DNA from: RYN-230 sp963837335
GTDB lineage: Bacteria; Actinomycetota; Actinomycetes; Streptosporangiales; Streptosporangiaceae
Direction of reading: 5' to 3'
DNA: 64,000 nt
Assembly (NCBI GenBank): GCA_963837335.1
Contig: CAWINS010000002.1
Coordinates: forward strand, 1 to 64,000
The first letter of the stretch is position 1. Each line of letters opens with the position of its first letter. The translations under genes were made by a program, and so were the position numbers. The notes below the pieces were generated by a model that saw only the letters and a list, made by a program, of their open reading frames with translations, was not told the origin of the DNA and did no database searches. Shown here piece after piece: positions 61,569 to 64,000 of the stretch.

Positions 61569-61953
61569 GCCGCCAAGCTCCCGCCCGTTCGCAGGCCCTG
61601 CTACCGGCCACCCGGTAGTCACCGATTGCTGGGCAGGCTAGCAGCGCCACCACACCCGCTGCGGGCGCTGGCCATGGGGCCGGTGGCGCGACCAGGCCGC
61701 CAGCGCTCATGAGAGGGTGGAAGGCGGCGGCCGGGCCTCTCGCATTTCACCCCTGGATGGCGCGTTTTGCTCATCTGCTGGCCGCTTTTCCGCTAAAGAC
61801 CCCAGAAAAGCAGGTGCTTTCTTTGACGATCCTTGGGAACCCTTTGAAGCGATCCGTGCATCTCTTAGGTATGCGACTTTCCGGCCCGCTGCGCGAGCCA
61901 GCGAACACGACCGCGGGACCTGCCCCGCTGAGCGGACAAGGGGGGCCCGCGCG
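61569..61953. other. Non-coding region with an AT-richer island
   Basis: About 385 bases between divergent genes. From about 61760 to 61880 the sequence is distinctly less GC-rich (TTTTGCTCATCTGC, CTTTCTTTGACGATCC) and may hold promoters for both sides. An open frame crosses it from 61717 but has no ribosome site or domain content. Confidence 0.45.
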
Positions 61954-63831
61954 TTGACGACCGGGCATGTTAGGTCTGCTGACCAGGAATATTCGCACAT
62001 CAGGACGCGCGCGTGGCCGCCGCAGCTAGGCCGGGCCGCCCGGCCGGTGACCATCCACCTGGCGGTCCTGGCCGCCTATCTGGCCGCCGGAATCGCGGTG
62101 AACTGGACCCGGGCCACTTACCTGGTTGACCACGTCGTGCCGACCGGCCGGGACAGCGGATTGTTTGTCTGGGATTACTGGTGGATGGCACGCTTGCTGC
62201 TGCACCCCGGTAATCCCTGGTTCACCCACTACCTGGCCGCCCCGGTGGGGGCCCCGCTGGGGTTTCACGTGCTGATGCCGCTGCCCGGTGTGCTGATGGC
62301 CCCGGTCACGTTCGCGTATGGCCCGGGCTTCAGCTACAACCTGCTGGCGGTGGCCGCGCCCGGGCTGATGTGCTACGCGATGTACCGGGCGGCCCGGCTG
62401 TGGGTGCCCTCACAGACCGGCGCGATCGCGGCGGGCGCGTTCTTCGGCTTGTCCACGATGATGACGTGGAACGCGTGGTATGAGATCCAGCTCGCGCTGG
62501 GCGCGATTTTCCTGCCCCTGTCGCTGGAGGCGGCGGTGCGGCTAACCCGGCGGCCGGGCTGGCGGCAGGCGACCATCCTGGGCGTGGTCCTCGGAGCCGC
62601 ACTGCTGGTCGACCAGGAATCGACCATCCTGGCCTGGAGCCTGGCGGCCGCGGTCCTGCTGCTCTGGCTGGCCCGCCGCCCGGCCCACGGCGGGGTCGCC
62701 GCCCGGGTCAAGCTGCGCATGCTCGCCCTCGCCGGGCTGGTGACGGCGGTGGTGGCCAGCCCGCAGATCATCGCCATGGTCCAGCAGATGCTCGCCGGCC
62801 AGGCGACAGTGTCGCAGGGGGCCCTGGCGGACGACTACCGGAATTCCGGGGCCGCGCTGGAGCGGATATTCGCACCCTCGCCACGAGTCGGCTTCTTCGG
62901 GCTGAAGAGCCTGGCCTCGATCTACTACCACGCCGCCCCCACCAGCTTCACGTTCACGGCCTATGGCGTGGTGCTGACCGCCCTGGGCCTGCTGGGCCTG
63001 GTCGTCGGCTGGCGGCGGCGCAACGTCCGGCTGCTCGCCCTGCTCTGGCTGGCCGGTACCTGGCTCGCCCTGGGAACGGGCATACTCATCGGCGGCCACC
63101 GATATGTGCCGCTCGCCCAGGTATGGCACGGCGTACGGGTGTCGGACATCATGCCGTACACCTGGATGGTGCACATCTCGTTGCTCTCCTCGTTCCGCGA
63201 GGCCGACCGGATCACCGAGATCGGGCTGGTCGCCGCCGCCCTGCTGGCCGGGGTCGGCGTGAACTGGCTGCGCTATCACGCCCGGCCGGCCCTGGCCGGG
63301 GTGGCCGCGCTGGCCGTCTTCGAAGCCGGCGCAGCCGGCGTCCAGCCCTTCCAGGCCACCATCCCCACGGCCCTGCCCGCACTCGACCGCCCGATCGCGG
63401 CTGACCATTCCGGGTCGATCGTGGTGGACGTCCCGATGGGAGTGCGCAGCGCCGTCCCGCTGCCCGACGAGGGAGCAGCCTTCAATTCCGAAGCCGAGAT
63501 GCAGGCCCCCGCCGACGGCCATCCGCGCGCCATCGCCTACATATCCCGGCTGCCCGAATCCACCCTGGCCGCGGTGAAACAGCACCCGTTCTACGCTGAC
63601 CTGCTCAATGCCCAGCGAGAACCGCACACCTTCTACCTGAACGTGCTCACCGGGCCGGGCGCCCCGGCCAGGCTCAATGCGGCGCGGCTCGACGCACGCC
63701 GCATCAATGTGGGCTGGGCCATCGTCTGGTCCCCCTCGCCGGTGGTCCTGCACTACCTCCAGGCGGTCGGCCTCCGGTTTGACTACCGGGCCGACGGCGC
63801 GTCCGTCTACCGCCTCCCGCCGCACGCGTAA
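61954..63831 (+). CDS. Large polytopic membrane protein, GT-C-like
   Basis: 625 residues with about 11 membrane helices and a C-terminal periplasmic domain of about 180 residues. The first loop after helix 1 reads PTGRDSGLFVWDYWWMARLL, whose Asp residues recall GT-C sugar transferases, followed by HPGNPWFTHYLAAPVGAPLG. A later loop reads VRVSDIMPYTWMVHISLLSS and FREADRITEIGL. The soluble end (VVDVPMGVRSAVPLPDEGAA) looks like a sandwich domain. A TTG start at 61954 is chosen for AAGGGGGG upstream and for the membrane topology. Sugar or lipid-linked cell-envelope synthesis is likely but not certain. Confidence 0.75.
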   Translation: MTTGHVRSADQEYSHIRTRAWPPQLGRAARPVTIHLAVLAAYLAAGIAVNWTRATYLVDHVVPTGRDSGLFVWDYWWMARLLLHPGNPWFTHYLAAPVGAPLGFHVLMPLPGVLMAPVTFAYGPGFSYNLLAVAAPGLMCYAMYRAARLWVPSQTGAIAAGAFFGLSTMMTWNAWYEIQLALGAIFLPLSLEAAVRLTRRPGWRQATILGVVLGAALLVDQESTILAWSLAAAVLLLWLARRPAHGGVAARVKLRMLALAGLVTAVVASPQIIAMVQQMLAGQATVSQGALADDYRNSGAALERIFAPSPRVGFFGLKSLASIYYHAAPTSFTFTAYGVVLTALGLLGLVVGWRRRNVRLLALLWLAGTWLALGTGILIGGHRYVPLAQVWHGVRVSDIMPYTWMVHISLLSSFREADRITEIGLVAAALLAGVGVNWLRYHARPALAGVAALAVFEAGAAGVQPFQATIPTALPALDRPIAADHSGSIVVDVPMGVRSAVPLPDEGAAFNSEAEMQAPADGHPRAIAYISRLPESTLAAVKQHPFYADLLNAQREPHTFYLNVLTGPGAPARLNAARLDARRINVGWAIVWSPSPVVLHYLQAVGLRFDYRADGASVYRLPPHA

Positions 63832-63855
63832 GGCGGCCAGGTACCGGCCGTGGGG

Positions 63856-64000
63856 TCAGCCGGCGGGGTCAGCCTTCCGGGAGCCGTTCAATGGTGCGGC
63901 CTGCGGGCTGACCGGCTGGGTTCCCGCGACGGGGACGGGGACGGGGGCGGGCAGCGCGGCCGGGGCCGGGACCGGGGTGGCGCTGGCCTCGTCGCCGTCC
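63856..64000 (-). CDS. C-terminal tail of a Pro/Ala-rich protein (partial)
   Basis: The minus frame is open from the window edge to a TGA at 63856. The visible 47 residues are low complexity (GDEASATPVPAPAALPAP, then VPVPVAGTQPVSPQAAP) and end NGSRKADPAG. Convergent with the membrane protein gene 24 bp away. Nothing more can be said without the rest. Confidence 0.5.
   Translation of the reverse strand, partial: DGDEASATPVPAPAALPAPVPVPVAGTQPVSPQAAPLNGSRKADPAG

Overview
The window is very GC-rich (roughly 70% or more by eye), densely coding and uses many GTG starts. It comes from a high-GC actinobacterium. Lineage markers are a SepH (DUF3071) septation protein, a RamB-type regulator divergent from isocitrate lyase, a GAF-ANTAR protein, a paired clpP operon with a ClgR/PopR-like regulator, and several promoters whose -10 box lies 6-7 bases before a GTG, which predicts leaderless mRNAs. 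A Streptosporangiales-like filamentous or soil genus is my inference; no rRNA or tRNA gene is present to test it.

Layout. 1-5.5 kb: membrane protein fragment, acyl-CoA dehydrogenase, ramB-like regulator and aceA (glyoxylate shunt). 5.7-11.8 kb: MarR regulator, sepH, PEBP lipoprotein and a split low-complexity membrane protein. 11.8-18 kb: Maf-GNAT fusion, GT-C-like membrane enzyme, YiiX-like hydrolase and glgX. 18-26.2 kb: GAF-ANTAR protein, phospholipase C-like phosphoesterase, lipid kinase, then a histidine kinase / response regulator / ABC ATPase / permease operon. 26.2-31.4 kb: GC-rich repeats carrying the promoter of a pgeF-murL-murD2-FAD oxidoreductase operon, the most interesting block. 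MurD2 would add L-Glu to UDP-MurNAc-L-Ala and MurL would epimerise it to D-Glu, a route to D-Glu in peptidoglycan that bypasses glutamate racemase. 31.5-33 kb: methyltransferase and a decayed IS481 element. 33.2-43.9 kb: PrmC-like methyltransferase, S9 peptidase, a second two-component pair, AlkA-like protein, two DUF202 proteins, lipoprotein and MFS exporter. 44-47 kb: alpha-hydroxy-acid oxidase, LacI regulator and SemiSWEET sugar carrier. 47.4-50.7 kb: cNMP-sensor histidine kinase, small redox enzymes, transposase and antitoxin remnants and a RelE-type toxin-antitoxin pair. 50.7-57.6 kb: a catabolic cluster (extradiol dioxygenase, amidohydrolase, FAD monooxygenase, divergent IclR) and an enolase-superfamily enzyme. 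57.7-60.3 kb: DHFR-like reductase behind a promoter with an embedded operator, then clpP-clpP and a convergent ClgR/PopR-like regulator. 60.4-64 kb: a broken hypothetical gene, a polytopic membrane protein and an edge fragment.

A recurring oddity is that at least six otherwise convincing genes are split by an apparent one-base indel (9.0-11.4, 28.6, 39.7-40.3, 49.8, 55.5-56.4 and 60.4-61.6 kb). Residual sequencing error in GC-rich tracts is the simplest explanation, but real decay cannot be excluded from the sequence alone. The murD2 case matters most because the gene lacks a usable in-frame start as it stands.
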